Of a stretch of 64,000 bases of DNA, positions 1-12,261 are shown in pieces; positions within the stretch are counted from its first letter, which is position 1, and the number at the start of each line of letters is the position of its first letter. The translations under genes were made by a program, and so were the position numbers. The notes below the pieces were generated by a model. It ran no database searches. It saw only the letters and a list, made by a program, of their open reading frames with translations, and was not told the origin of the DNA. Origin of the DNA: Adiantum capillus-veneris (lineage: Eukaryota > Streptophyta > Polypodiopsida > Polypodiales > Pteridaceae). The stretch is from positions 74,457,169 to 74,521,168 of the forward strand of contig CM043958.1 in NCBI GenBank assembly GCA_014529385.2, in the 5' to 3' direction.

Positions 1-1129
1 TTTTACAGCTATATGGCTACAATGAGATAAAGTCTTGTATACAGATTGAAAGGCCATGGGTATCTTATGAGTGAAAAAAGAAGCACAAGAGCCACGATTC
101 TATTGATCTGAGTAAAGAAAGATTCAGAGAACTCCCAGATGCTCATAGACTTCAATGGAGCAAGGTATTGCAAGCTCAAGGATGAAGTGTAGAAAATTGA
201 CCCAAGTGATTATCCAGAAACGTGCACAAGCCACTAAGCATCCATTTAGTGCATATACAATCAGGATTGTTGTACATGGATTACAATGGTCAGATCTATA
301 GTGGAGAGCCAGTAATGAAAGATCCAATAGATCAACCATTTGAAGCCAATCTAATTGGAGAACCAAGCTAAAGGTGGTACAAAGATCAAGATGGAGCAGT
401 CTACAGCTTGATGCTTAGTGTTCTGAAAGAAGATTCCGATAACTTGGCAAGCACCAAAACAGAAGCTCCTCATCAATAGCTTGCATGACAGAACCAAATG
501 AAATATCATCAATCATGGTGCTCAGATTGTGGATGAAAAGGTGGACATTTTTTTGAAGATTGTCCAAGAAATCCTGACAACAAAGACACATCGACTACCA
601 AGCAAGGTACATAGCAAATTGGAAATGTGAATCTCGATGTAAGTGCATCTAGCTCATCACTTTTAATGCAATCAAATGATTTTTCATTACTGTTAGAAGC
701 ACCAGTAAAAGGGCTATAAGTTCAAAATCAGCATAAAGATGCACAGGCACCTGAAAAGCTTAAAATTGATTCTTTGAACAACAAACCTCCTACGTGAATT
801 TGCTCAAAGTGTCCAGTTAACACCGAATGTTGAAAAGATTGTTAGGTTTGCAAATGATTCTGCATCCACTGCCACAAGTGTGCAATCATTCACGAGTCTA
901 AATGACACATCAAAGCGAATGATGCTAGCTTTGTATGGCACATAATTCATATGCACACTATGTAGACCAAAAAGGGCAACTATACCAAAAGGATCAACTA
1001 GTTTTTGAACGGCCCATATCCCAGCTCATAGAAGTGCATCCAATGATAGATCCAAAAGGATGGTTCATTTCAGAGGATAGAATCTATTATAGCCTATCCT
1101 CTCTAGAGCTGAAGGGTATTTTCGAGTGA
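1..1129 (+). pseudogene. Degenerate gag-like coding remnant with zinc-knuckle
   Basis: Plus-strand reading gives broken stretches of protein-like sequence with many stops. Around 516-580 the translation shows a CCHC-like zinc knuckle (C-x2-C, then H and C with a GHFFEDCP-like tail) carrying an in-frame stop and one extra residue in the C-to-H spacing. Two segments, near 275-365 and 943-1126, share a motif of the form Y-[MV]-D-x-x-G-Q-[IL]-Y followed by P-I-x-Q. This suggests an internally repeated protein. A zinc knuckle points to a retroelement gag or similar nucleic-acid-binding protein, but no protease, RT or integrase was found here. Family not recognised. Confidence 0.35.
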
Positions 1130-1896
1130 ACCCAAAAAATTGTTCATAGACAAACTCTCCTCCATATAAAATCAGACTTCAATGTTGTGACCAAATGAGC
1201 ATATACTTTCACCAGAACAATTGTAGATATAGACGAGAGTCTAAAATCTATGAAGCCTTGGGTCCTGAAACCATAGAAGCTCATATCATGGAAGACCCAT
1301 GGGATAGACAATATCAGGGCAAAGATAATATTATCTAGAGCTTGACTTGGAGAATATTTTTTCATGTTTCACGGAGATACATAGGAAACTATGCAGAAGA
1401 TTTATAGATGCCAAACATTAACAAGGCTACCCAAAGTGTACCATCACAGTCCCAAAAGATGAGACTAAACCAGAGCTAAACAATTTTGAACTCTCATAAT
1501 GAAGCACTCTATAGTGATCACCCTACGAAGGGGGGAGCTATAAATTCATCAAAATCAGCTCATGTATCAAGAACCCCAATGTCAGTTAGAAGCCCTAGAG
1601 TCTCTAGCCAATAGACTCCTTCAAAGAAGAAACCATTGAAAGACCATATGATTGTTAGAAGTAAAAAAGAAATGGTTGCTACTCTTAGCATCCAAAAGCA
1701 TGAAAAGTAGGTAAGGATTCAAATGAAGCCTTCAAAGAAAATTCTTGCATATATCATCCTTGTACATCAGTGGTTGGACCAACACAAAGCATACAAAGAG
1801 GAAATAAAGTTGTTACTTTATTTTCCAAGTGGTAGCAAGCAAAAGTTACAGATATCATTAATGATAGATTTAGAGTTACAAAAGTCACAAGAATAA

Positions 1897-2880
1897 ATGA
1901 CAAATCTTGCAGACAAAGGTAAAGCCAAAGTGGACCTTCCATCGATTAGCACAAAATTTGTGACAACACATGCCTCCACATCAAAGAACCCTCGTGGATC
2001 AGCTTCTTCAAGCAAGTCAGGCTTTCAAAACTTCAAGTTAGTTGCTGACCCAACTGAAGCCTCTAAGGAGACATCCAAAAAATCAAAGGTATATCAACCA
2101 AAGTACTCAAGAAAGCAAAGGAAAGTCAAGCAAGTGTTTGTTCCAAGCAATTTAGTCAAAGTCAATGATCCGGTTTGCATTAAGGAAGAAAAATAAACAC
2201 AGAGAGACAAACACATGGGATGGATAGCATGAATCTTAAAAGAACTATAGAGGTAGCACACAGATATGGGTATCAAAATCGCAGGTTAGAGCATATGAAG
2301 TGAAATCAAGACTCTCCCAAGAAAAAAGGCCCATTAGGTATCGATCTCAACAATATTCTAGGATACCTAAGAAGTAGATATACAGTAGAACAACATCAAA
2401 AGATGTTTAAGTCTACCACAACTCTCAAGAGGATACAAAAAAAAGATGAATCTTAAAGAATATTCCTCTTAAACAAGGATTCTACACAAGATATACAAAG
2501 ATCTGGCTACGAGTCAATTGCAACTACACCATACCTGCACGAAGATCTCAAGAGGTCAAGAAGACCTAGAGCTAAGAAAAGTCAACAAAGGAGTTACAAA
2601 GGTCCTCAAGAGTTTTGGATTCCTAAGTCTTACAATGAATTGACTCAAAATACAGATGTCGAGAGCCAACAAAGGCCTACAACATTATCAAAGACTCCTT
2701 GTAAGAGGCCCAATTGGAGAATCAAACGGACAATGGAGTCTTCACAATCAAAGAAGGACAACCCAACCAACAAAGCTTTTGATTCAAAGATGATAAAATA
2801 GGTATGGCAAAAGAAACCTTCAATGCCACCTTGGTCCTTTACTAATCCTTTTTTTTAAGGATTCAGGCTTACTTTTCCTT
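1897..2880 (+). pseudogene. Degenerate basic, low-complexity coding remnant
   Basis: A 99-residue open stretch (1897-2196) is rich in Lys, Ser and Thr and continues in broken frames to about 2880. It contains repeated aromatic-Pro-Lys motifs of the type YQPK, FWIPKS and VWQKK. Similar W-[IV]-P-K motifs recur near 46.8-47.1 kb and, antisense, near 60.7 kb, so these may be remnants of one retroelement protein family. No catalytic domain is visible, and the function is unknown. Confidence 0.25.
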
Positions 2881-3656
2881 GAAGAAATGTTTGTAGTAAG
2901 CACAAGAATGTAAAAAGTCAAGTTGTCAGGGTGCAAAAAACACTCTTTGGCATAGTCAAAGTCGGGTTATTAAGCCATAAAACGAGCAAAGCATTAGTCC
3001 CAAAGCTTCAAGTCGTAATAAACTCTATGCTACGAGTCATAAGTTATTAGGCTTACACTCAAGCTGGAAGAGTTCAACATATCTAAGTCATGTCGCTCAT
3101 GCTCAATGAGATGATCATAAGAGTCGAAGTCTATTAACTTACAATTGGTGGAGTGTTGTAGAGTCCAACACTCACGCATAGTGCACAGTAAGATAGAGCA
3201 CAAATCCTCGACAACAAAAACCACTCTAAAAGAGATGCCAGCTTGCAAAGCCATGTCATATGTTTTTATAGCTACACTAGCTTTCTGAAGAACCCCTCAA
3301 GATATTTCTTGCACAGTATATTGTTTTCCATGCATGTATAAGAAGTCCCACCATTAGACAATATACATTAGACACTCTTTTTTGCTTCCACCTATGCACC
3401 TTGAGTGGACTACAACAGGCAAACTAATGTTCCATGGGTTAACTTTATTTGCGAGTTAATCAATTCGTGTTTTTTTGCTACAGGTGATGCTTTTTCGAGT
3501 TTATAGAAGCATGGATTCCACTCATATGTATTCTCTCTAAGGTGGCGTTGTGGTATGTTAAATAAGTATCGAGGGAAGGAGAGAGAAGAAGGATTAGACG
3601 GAGAGAGAAAAACATACTTGTGAAATAGAGATAGGATCGGGGTGTGAGAGTACCGA
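2881..3656. other. Stretch without recognisable gene
   Basis: AT-rich sequence with only short ORFs. Nothing with coding character, RNA structure or transposon ends was recognised before the GA-rich repeat that begins near 3657. Confidence 0.5.
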
Positions 3657-4343
<687 letters not shown>

Positions 4344-4391
4344 CCTGTTCATATGCGTGTGAAAAGGTTCCAAAGCCGGGTCCACAAATAA

Positions 4392-4700
4392 TGTTTTCCG
4401 AGCCCTTAGAGAGGCAGTTTGTGGTGGTTACTCATTGCACTATTATATGCCTATAGTATTCATAGAAGAATAATAATCATAGTGTTTCCCGAGCCCTTAG
4501 AGAGGCAGTTAGTGTTGTCTACTCATTGCACTTTTAGATGCTTATAAATCTTATAGGGGAATAATAATCGTAGTGACAAATCATGCATATTTTATTGCAC
4601 ACCCCACTTTAAAAGTTAGTGGTGGAGTAGTAGACGATTATAATATTCATATTGACAAATCATGCATATATTATTGCACGTTCCAATTTAGCAGTTAGCA
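4392..4700. repeat. Short tandem duplications (~90 bp and ~70 bp)
   Basis: A ~90-bp unit starting TTTCCGAGCCCTTAGAGAGG occurs at about 4394 and 4484. It is followed by two copies of a unit starting GACAAATCATGCATAT (about 4574 and 4652). The copies are imperfect. No coding potential seen. Confidence 0.75.
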
Positions 4701-4785
4701 TATGCTGCGTGGGACCCCTCATGTCACTAACACATGCCACTCTTCCATCACTATCAATGCTTTTTGAGAGCATGGTGCTTTAGCC

Positions 4786-4794
4786 TATATAAAT
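4786..4794 (+). promoter_or_regulatory. TATA box of the 4880 ORF
   Basis: The sequence TATATAAAT lies about 90 bp upstream of the ATG at 4880. That spacing would give a 5' leader of roughly 60 nt if transcription starts about 30 bp downstream. It is the only TATA-like element close to this ORF. Confidence 0.45.
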
Positions 4795-4879
4795 GTTACA
4801 AGGCAAGCACCATATGCTGCACAAGTGAATCGGAGGTGCTAATCAAGAGAGATTTTTTCATTTTCCCTGTACTTATACA

Positions 4880-5236
4880 ATGCCTATAGGATATGCTAGT
4901 ACTGGTAATGAGGTAGTTGCAAAAATCCATGAAGAGCTTCACAAACTCCCCCCCAATGCACCCCTTGAAGAAAAGAAGACGTTTACACAAAGAGAGCGTG
5001 ACACAAACAAGGCGATCCGGATGTTCAACCACCTTAATCGCGCTCGCAACACCGGAGACCAGGAACTCAATGATGGCTTTGAGACAATGCGAGAAGCTTT
5101 GGGAAAGTGGGAGACATGGGGGTGCATAGATAGCTCTCGAAGGGCCGCTTTACAGGCGGAGATTGACCATTTGCTTGTCTGCAAACGCACAATCAACCTG
5201 GTCGACATATCTGGCTCTAATGTGGTAGAAGATTGA
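4880..5236 (+). CDS. Hypothetical protein, 118 residues
   Basis: A complete ORF from ATG to TGA with balanced amino-acid composition, unlike the microsatellite-driven ORFs around it. The protein is hydrophilic and probably mostly helical: the N-terminal third has a Val-Val-Ala-Lys-Ile-His-Glu-Glu-Leu segment, and there is a charged middle and an Ala/Glu-rich helix before the C-terminus. There is no signal peptide, membrane segment or known motif. A TATA box precedes it by about 90 bp. It lies 1.5 kb beyond the 3' end of the minus-strand ParB-methyltransferase gene, so it could be a third gene of that element or an independent gene. Other start codons inside the ORF are possible. I do not recognise the family. 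Confidence 0.5.
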   Translation: MPIGYASTGNEVVAKIHEELHKLPPNAPLEEKKTFTQRERDTNKAIRMFNHLNRARNTGDQELNDGFETMREALGKWETWGCIDSSRRAALQAEIDHLLVCKRTINLVDISGSNVVED

Positions 5237-6060
5237 GGCAAGATTTAAATAATTATGCACTAAATAATATAGTTAAATAAATATGCACTAGCACATGATA
5301 AATTGTACTAGTGTGATGCAAGTTGTACTGTGTGTGTGTGTGTGTGTGCAGGTTTGATTCCCTACGTAATCATGTAAACAAATTATTTTAACTATATGAT
5401 GGTGTTCCACTCTTCAGTGCCTTGGAGAGAATAATTCATATGTCTCTGTCTGACTTATTATTATTGAAGTAGCTGTGATACTTTTAATCGGCCTGGTCTA
5501 CTAACACATCTTCAAGATCTGTCATAATTTAGGGTATTGTTGATATCTTGTAGCTAAACTGAACCGTCAAATGTAACTACAAGCTGTTTGAAAGCCAAAA
5601 ATGTAAAGAAAATCCATGTGAGTTTTTTATATAATGCTAGAAAAATATGAGCTTGTCTTTAGTATTTACCCTACTTTTAGTAGAATATACTTTCCTTTCC
5701 ATGTAGGTGTTGTTGCAAACAAGGATGAATGCCTAATAAGCCAATTTGAAACTAGGAATCTAAAAAATATTGATGGTTGTACTTGTTTGGGCGAAGACCT
5801 CAAAGTAATGAAACACGCATAGACTCTTGCATATAAAATAGTAATTAAGAACACTTTACTGAGTTGAAGAACTGCATACGTACATAAACACACACGTATA
5901 AATAACTATATATATTGTATAAACAAGTACTTAAAAACACTTTACCGAGTTGAAGATCTCCTTACGTACATAAACACACACATATAAATAAATAAATAAA
6001 AAGATATTATATATATAATATAAATATTATATATAAAACTATATATATTCTTAGACAGAC
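5237..6060. repeat. Gene-free stretch with ~86-bp tandem repeat
   Basis: No gene seen. A short (TG)n tract sits near 5330-5349. An ~86-bp unit beginning ACACTTTACTGAGTTGAAGA occurs at about 5850 and again, imperfectly, at about 5936, each ending in a run of ACATAAACACACAC and A/T-rich sequence. Confidence 0.6.
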
Positions 6061-6530
6061 AGTGTAAAGAAACACTGACAAGCAAATGAAATTTTGACAG
6101 CATAACAACGTGAAAAATAAAAATAAAACCATTCCATACTTGCTTCTGTGAAAGCTTGCCTAACTTTTGTTAAGCTTTCCTATTCTATACTTGCTTCCGT
6201 GAAGCTTGCCTAACTTTTGTGTATACATGAAACCATGATTATGTTTCTAAACATGAACAAAAAGCATGATTATATTCACAAGCAATCAAAATTTCGACAG
6301 CATAACGGCGCGAAAATACAAACAAATTTTTTTTCCATTCCATACTTGCTTCCGTGAAGCTTGACTAACTTTTCTGTATACGTGAAATCATGATTATGTT
6401 TTCAAACATGAACAAAAAGCATGATGATATTGATAAGCAATCAAAATTTCGGTAGCATAACGGTATGAAAATTCAAACTAAAAAAATTCCCATTCCATAC
6501 TTGCTTCCGTGCAGCAGCGAATGCTCACGG
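6061..6530. repeat. Imperfect tandem repeats downstream of ParB-methyltransferase copy 1
   Basis: Units containing ATTTCGACAGCATAACGGCG followed by an A-rich tract and CCATTCCATACTTGCTTCCGTG occur near 6086, 6290 and 6445 (variants), with a partial unit between. The same core, ATTTCGGCAGCATAACGGCG, reappears in the same orientation upstream of the gene at 10.85 and 11.42 kb. The repeats therefore bracket the gene and may be subterminal or regulatory sequences of a mobile element. Confidence 0.7.
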
Positions 6531-6776
6531 GAAGAAGAAATTACATAAGCAAAAAAGCATATGTTGGTATATTACTTTGGTAAATCCAAAGCTCTCAACA
6601 AACTTCTATCTAGTATAATAAATATGAAATCATGGCTGAATTGATAAGGATGATCAACACCAACAACATGTCTTCAGTAATACCAAAAAAGTGGCACCCA
6701 AACACCATGGTCACACGTCGTTCCATAAAAATCACAAACTAGAAAAAATGATAGATAATACCAATGTTGATGTCAA

Positions 6777-7794
6777 TCAAAGGCAATGTGATCCGGGCTC
6801 ATATTGTTGCCAATCAGTCTCCTCATCGCTATCTGCATCAACTGCTGAAATAGCACGTACACATGGAGCCTTGAAGCGTGAAAGATGTTGATGGAAGACC
6901 TCTGGATCACTATCTATGCAGAGACAGTTTCTAGACAACTCAACGCAAACATTGCCCAAGCCACCACATCCAGAAAACATATCAACAATGTAGGTGTGCT
7001 CCGTAGTAAATGTCCGCACAAGCCAGCTAAAAAAAGCAAAAAATATGCGTATTTTTACTTTATGTAACATAGTCCAATAACGCATAGTAGGAAGCATATA
7101 TTCTTACCGAAAGAAGTCAAGGCTACGCTCGGCGGCACCTCTAAGAGCGTGTCCTCCAATGTACTCTCCGTCGACGCGCTCCACCAGTATTCCGGACTTG
7201 GCATCAAAAGAGTTGTTGTCCACGCTCTCTCCATCTCGTCGATCGTAGATAGGACGTTGACCCTTACGATAAAACAATCCTAGCAATAGTGTTTCCACCT
7301 ACAAATTACAACTAGAATGTGATCTAGTTGAAGAAAACTACAAGCATGCTTTTCAATCAACAAATAAATTTACTTACTCTCTCAATCTCAATGGTCTTTC
7401 ACACATAACCATCGGGGATCAAAATAAGGATGGTGTGCATCATTTTGAATCCCATCTCGATGGCATGGCTAGACACAATGCCAAAGTGATCAGTGGAGCT
7501 TAGGGTGATGTACCACCCATTGTCTACCACATACTTTGAAGCTATTACGGCCACTTTCTTACTTAATTTTTGAGAGAATTGATTCCATGGAGGGACCTGC
7601 ATAATACGCATTGTTAATTTAATTAAAGTTCCAAAACTATCATAGACTGTCCATTGTGGTTTTGAAGGATGCATACCTCGTTCTCTGAAAAATTTTCAAC
7701 TTTAAAGTTTGTTGGAAAATCCGCAAACAAAAGAGAGGCCACTTCATTGCTCTTTTCCCCATCAACATGGGCTGAATGAAGAAAATCCAAGATC
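6777..7794 (-). other. Beta-class methyltransferase-like module of copy 1
   Basis: In protein order the module has a D-F-P-T-N motif (7704-7724) where motif IV (D-P-P-[YFW]) is expected, a G-W-Y-I-T-L strand, an R-G-A-A-E-R-S-L-D-F-F helix, then motif I (D-M-F-S-G-C-G-G, about 6948-6985) and the S-D-P-E acidic loop. Having motif I at the C-terminal end is the permuted order of beta-class amino-methyltransferases. Motif IV is non-canonical in both copies, so activity is uncertain. Confidence 0.6.
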
Positions 7795-10792
7795 CTGCAT
7801 ACGATCAAATAAATGTATTTCAAACATTCACAACACACACCACACATAGTTAGTCTTTCTTTTCACATGTGTTTACCATTTCTCATCATCGAGAGAAATT
7901 TTGTAAACATCTAGCATGTTCCCAATAACGTTCACATCACAATCTATGGAAGGCACTGCATAATCAGAAAATAAAATATTTCATCAAGAATTGTTGAGTA
8001 GAAAGAAAGTGACAGCTAGATATCTATGCAAGCAAGTTTACCTGTGGAGCCTTGAGCACCTTTTTGGTTCTTTTTGGGAGACTTCTTGGGCTTCTTGGAT
8101 CTAACAAAATCCAATCGTTTCTTTATAGAGGAGATTGTACTATTGTTTACTCTTTTCGAAGAGGTGGCTTTCTTGGAAGCTGAGCCAATCTCCTCAATAC
8201 CATTTTCATTTCTTTCAAGAACATTCTCTAAAGCAAACAAAAATATATTTCTCACAAACATAATCTAAATAGTATGAGCACTTTAACAATTTTGTAGTTT
8301 TTATAAATGCCAAAAATAACCTTAATATAAGTTCCCTTCATCACGTGGGTAGGTGCCTCGAGTGTAATCTAGCCACCAAGGGCAATACTCAATTTCCCAA
8401 GCAATCAAACCATAATCTCTCATCCATAGTGGATACATACACTCCTCACAAGAGAGGTCCCTCCAACTTTCAACAGCAATTGGCAACTTCTCCAAAAAAG
8501 TTTGATCATAAAGCTGAATTAGCCATCTACATAAAATGCAGTTAACTTTATTTGAGCTCCTTTCGTAAGTGACTTATTTATTATACAAACTCTAAGTAAA
8601 AAATAGAATAACAACCATAAAGATATCAATTGTATTACTTGAATAATACTCTCCTTGAAGATTCCATAAGCTCTGGAATTTTTTCATCCGAATCTTTTGT
8701 GTTGAGCTTACTCCAAAGCTCCACAAAAGATTTATCAATGTGGTCCCTCAATTGGCGATGAAACCATGCTTCAAAGCCCTCCGGCATTTCTTCAATCATT
8801 TTCCCTTTGATCCTCAAGCATTTCTTCAAGATACTTCCCCAATACCACTCTTTACGCAAGTACATTCTAAATTTCATTGCACTAATATAACGCTCAGAAG
8901 TAACATCATCTACACGGCAATGCATCAAAGAGTGCAATATTTCCTTTTTCCTATAGAGCAAACAATAAACAAACCATAAATTCATTGATTCATTTGATGA
9001 TTTCATGTGTATTTTTTATCCAAAAATTATTACCTCTCTGGTGATATTTTAGAAGTTGCCAAAGAGTGGACTTTGTCTCTTGTAAGGCCCACTTGATCCT
9101 TTTCTCTTATCCAATTGAAGTTAAATAATAAAGAGAAGAACCCTTGGCCATTGGCGGGGTTGGCAATGGCCAACATCTATGTTACATTAGCACGAGATCA
9201 AATCAAATCAATTTTTCAATCAAATATATCAAATTCAAATGACATGTCAACTTACAATTTTGTAGAAATTCAAACATAAACGGGGAGAAGAGAAAGTGTT
9301 TACCTTATAAGCTCTTTCTTTGAATATTTTTTCTACTCTTCCTCGAGCAACCATTTCCTTTTCTGGCAGTGAAATCGAGGGAGCATTGATCTCTTGCATC
9401 TCTTTGATAAGAGACAAGTCAAAGTCTTCCTTTTGTAGTGCAAATGAAAAAAAAAGTAATATTTTACAAAATAATGTCAAGCTTTAGAAATTACATAAAA
9501 AGTGTACTTTAAGGCAAAAAAATATACCTTCCATATGAGCATTGCTAATAAAAGAGCAGGAGAGTTGTACCAACTCCCTCTAGATGCCTTCTTCTCACAA
9601 GCAAGCTCTACCTCTATCCATCGAATCCAATCTTGGGGAAAGTCTTTCATTAAAGAATCTTTGCTTGCCACAGCCAGTTTTTGGAACAAGAAGATCTCTT
9701 GCCCAAAATTTGTGCTCACAGTGGTTCTACCAATCCTAAACCACAATATCTTAAATTAAATGGCAGTAGAATGACATCGATAAAGTAATAGCAATAACGT
9801 TCAAAACAACAAATGTGCTTACTCATTTTGAGAGCGCAAAGCTAGCATAAGCTCCCCCTCTGCACTTCTATCAACAAAGACAAATTGACATTTCACAGAA
9901 CAATGTCTCCACTTTATCATTGAAAATTCTACAACAACAAAAAAGAAAATTAGAAAGCATAGAGTAATACAAGTCAACTTTACATTAAACAAAAAAGAAA
10001 TCACTTACGTGTTTTTATTAAGCACATCCAAGTTTCCAAACGGTGATTACCATCCCAAACGATAAATTTTTTTTCCCTTAAGTCTTCCCACTCAAGGGAA
10101 AGGGAATTATCAAAATCATCGCTTATTTCTCGCCAAATAGGCCCCCATTCATCTTTGTCTAAGTCAGAAACATAATGTTGATCATGGCGTGGCTTCTTAA
10201 ATGACACAAGAAATGGAGCTCCAAGCACACTATATCCAGAAATCTCAAACCTTTTCACCAAGCCCTTAGTGCCTGGACCCACCGCTCTAATGGATTCATT
10301 TTCCATCAATCTACAAAGAGGAATTCGAGGAGGTTCCCCACCTCTCTTTACAATAAAACCCTCTACAATATCCTCTAATATTCGACCATGAACATCCTTT
10401 CCAAATACTGTTGGATGATCGGGAGGTTTAGCAACAATTGTTGTTGCTTCAGACACGCTGTGAGCCACCAATTCACCTTGTGTAGCATGAATATCTATGA
10501 ACACCTCTTCTTCATGCACATCACTCAATATATCCTCTTCTTCATGCACATCACCCAAAATATCCTCCTTTCGATGGACATTGAAAGAAGCAATGGAAGA
10601 TTGTGCATTGGCCCTATGCCCTGTAGTGCCAGACCTTAATGTGTATCCTACTCCTACAAGCAAAAAACAATAAGAACACAAATAGTTTAGTGAGTATGAT
10701 GAGACAAAAGAAAAGAAAATAAATAGCTTAATGTATTTGAACTTACTTTGAGAGATATCTGTCCTACCACGTTTAGATGGTGTACGAGCCAT
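6777..10792 (-). CDS. ParB-like / DNA methyltransferase-like protein, copy 1 (multi-exon)
   Basis: Proposed 14-exon gene. Exons from the start: 10792-10747, 10653-10009, 9928-9823, 9735-9528, 9429-9304, 9176-9034, 8950-8639, 8526-~8329, 8227-8042, 7955-7877, 7794-7677, 7596-7378, 7298-7108, 7026-6777. Introns are short with GT-AG ends; the donor near 8330 is unclear. The N-terminus is basic. Exon 2 encodes a ParB-like domain (IPLCRL, then WDGNHRLE). The middle holds a conserved CPWW motif (8373-8384). The C-terminal exons resemble a beta-class DNA methyltransferase: an ADFPTNF motif at the motif-IV position, a YVVDNGWYI strand, then motif I (DMFSGCGGLG) and an acidic IDSDPE loop. Family knowledge suggests ParB/Srx-fold nucleotide-dependent or nuclease activity plus N4-cytosine or N6-adenine methylation. 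One in-frame TGA (7399-7401) interrupts exon 12, so the copy may be inactive. It faces the transposase at 13643 divergently. Domain assignment is by motif only. Confidence 0.7.
10009..10653 (-). other. ParB/Srx-like domain exon of copy 1
   Basis: This exon is fully open. After an acidic, repetitive linker with three DVHEEE-like repeats (about 10.46-10.58 kb), the sequence IPLCRL (10309-10326) begins the ParB-like fold. A G-x-x-x-L-G-A-P-F-L-V strand follows, and then the diagnostic W-D-G-N-H-R-L-E loop (about 10035-10058). ParB-family proteins have a matching D/E-G-x-x-R loop. The second copy at 30.02-30.40 kb preserves both motifs (IPLCRL and WEGNHR). Confidence 0.75.
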
Positions 10793-10831
10793 AATCTATT
10801 AACCACAAACAACAAAAATCTTCTTAGCAAT

Positions 10832-11972
10832 GACAATACAAATATAAAATTCTAAATTTCGGCAGCATAATGGTGTAAAATGCAAACTAAAAAAAAAAAC
10901 CATTCTCAACTTGCTCATGGCAAGGAAAAATACAAATCCACTTTGAAATTTATATACCTCTTCTCTACAACGACCTCTTCTTACATCATTGTAATTGTTA
11001 CTGTAAGTGTGTATGCAAGTGTGTTAAAGTGTGTGAATGCAAGTGTTTATATGTGTGTGTGTGTGGATGTATGCATGATTGTGTGTGTGAATGTAAGTGT
11101 AATATGTGTGTGTCTTTATGCATGATTGTGTATGTGTTTGTGCTATGTATGCAAGTGTGTTGATGTTGTGAATGCAAGTGTTTATATATGTGTATGTGTG
11201 TATGTATGCAAGTGTGTTGATGTTGTGAATGCAAGTGTTTATATATGTGGGTGTATGTATGTATGTATGTGTGTGTATGCAAGTGGATGTGTGCATGATT
11301 ATGTGTGTGTGAATGTAAGTGTAATATGTGTGTATATGCAAGTGTGTTGATGTTGTGAATAAAAGTTTTTATATATGTGTATGTGTGTATATGCTTGACA
11401 ATACAGATATAAAATTCTAAATTTCGGCAGCATAACGGCGTAAAATGCAAATTACAAAAAAAACCATTCTCAACTTGCTCATGGCAAGGAAAAATACAAA
11501 TCCACTTTGACATTTGTATACCTCTTCTCTACAACGACCTGTTCTTACATCATTGTAATTGTTACTCTAAGTGTGTTTAATATGTGTGTATGCAAGTGTG
11601 TTGATGTGTGTGAATGCAAGTTTTTATATGTGTGTGAGTGTGGATGTATGCATGATTGTGTGTGTGTGTGAATGCAAGTGTAATATGTGTGTGTCTGTAT
11701 GCATGATTGTGTGTGTGTTTGTGCTATGTATGCAAGTGTGTTTATGTTGTGAATGCAAGTGTTTATATGTGTATGTGTGTATGTATGCAAGTGTGTTGAT
11801 GTTGTGAATGCAAGTGTTTATATATGTGGGTGTATGTATGTATGTATGTGTGTGTATGCAAGTGTAATGTGTGTGCGTATACATGACTGTGTGTGTGTTT
11901 GTGCTATGTGTGCAAGTGTTTTGACGTGTGTGTATCACTGTGTGTGTGTGAATGTGTGTGTGTGTGTGTGTG
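10832..11972. repeat. Two ~565-bp tandem units ending in TG-rich degenerate microsatellite
   Basis: The unit begins GACAATACAAATATAAAATT at 10832 and again at 11397. Each has ~165 bp of unique sequence (containing the ATTTCGGCAGCATAACGG core and CTTGCTCATGGCAAGG), then ~400 bp of TGTG/TATG-rich sequence with recurrent GTGAATGCAAGTG. The many ORFs on both strands (His/Thr-rich or Cys/Val-rich) reflect this composition and are not genes. The first unit begins 40 bp upstream of the start codon at 10792, so it may overlap the promoter. Confidence 0.85.
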
Positions 11973-11973
11973 T

Positions 11974-12261
11974 GCTTACCTGGACACGCTCGCCCGATCC
12001 ACCGTAGGAGGTCCAATGGAGCTCCTCCATGCCTTGAAAGGCATGGTGAGAAAGCAGCGCGCGCGCTGCCCTCTCACCATGCCTTTCAAGGCATGGAGGA
12101 GCTCCAATGGAGCTCCTATTGGAGCTCCCCCATGCCTTGAAAGGCATGGTGAGAAGGCAGCGTGCGCACTGTCCTCTCACCATGCCTTTCAAGGCATGGG
12201 GGAGCTCCAATGGGAGCTCCATTGGACCTCCTCCGGTGGATCGGGCGAGCGTGCGCAGGTA

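Noticed and set aside
6895-6990. Cytosine-5 methyltransferase, because motif I reads DMFSGCGG
   Set aside because: No Pro-Cys catalytic motif or ENV motif follows, and the motif lies at the C-terminal end after the motif-IV-like segment, as in permuted amino-methyltransferases.
6777-10792. Bacterial or phage contamination as the source of the ParB-methyltransferase genes
   Set aside because: Both copies are split by many short AT-rich GT-AG introns and are embedded among plant-type retroelements.
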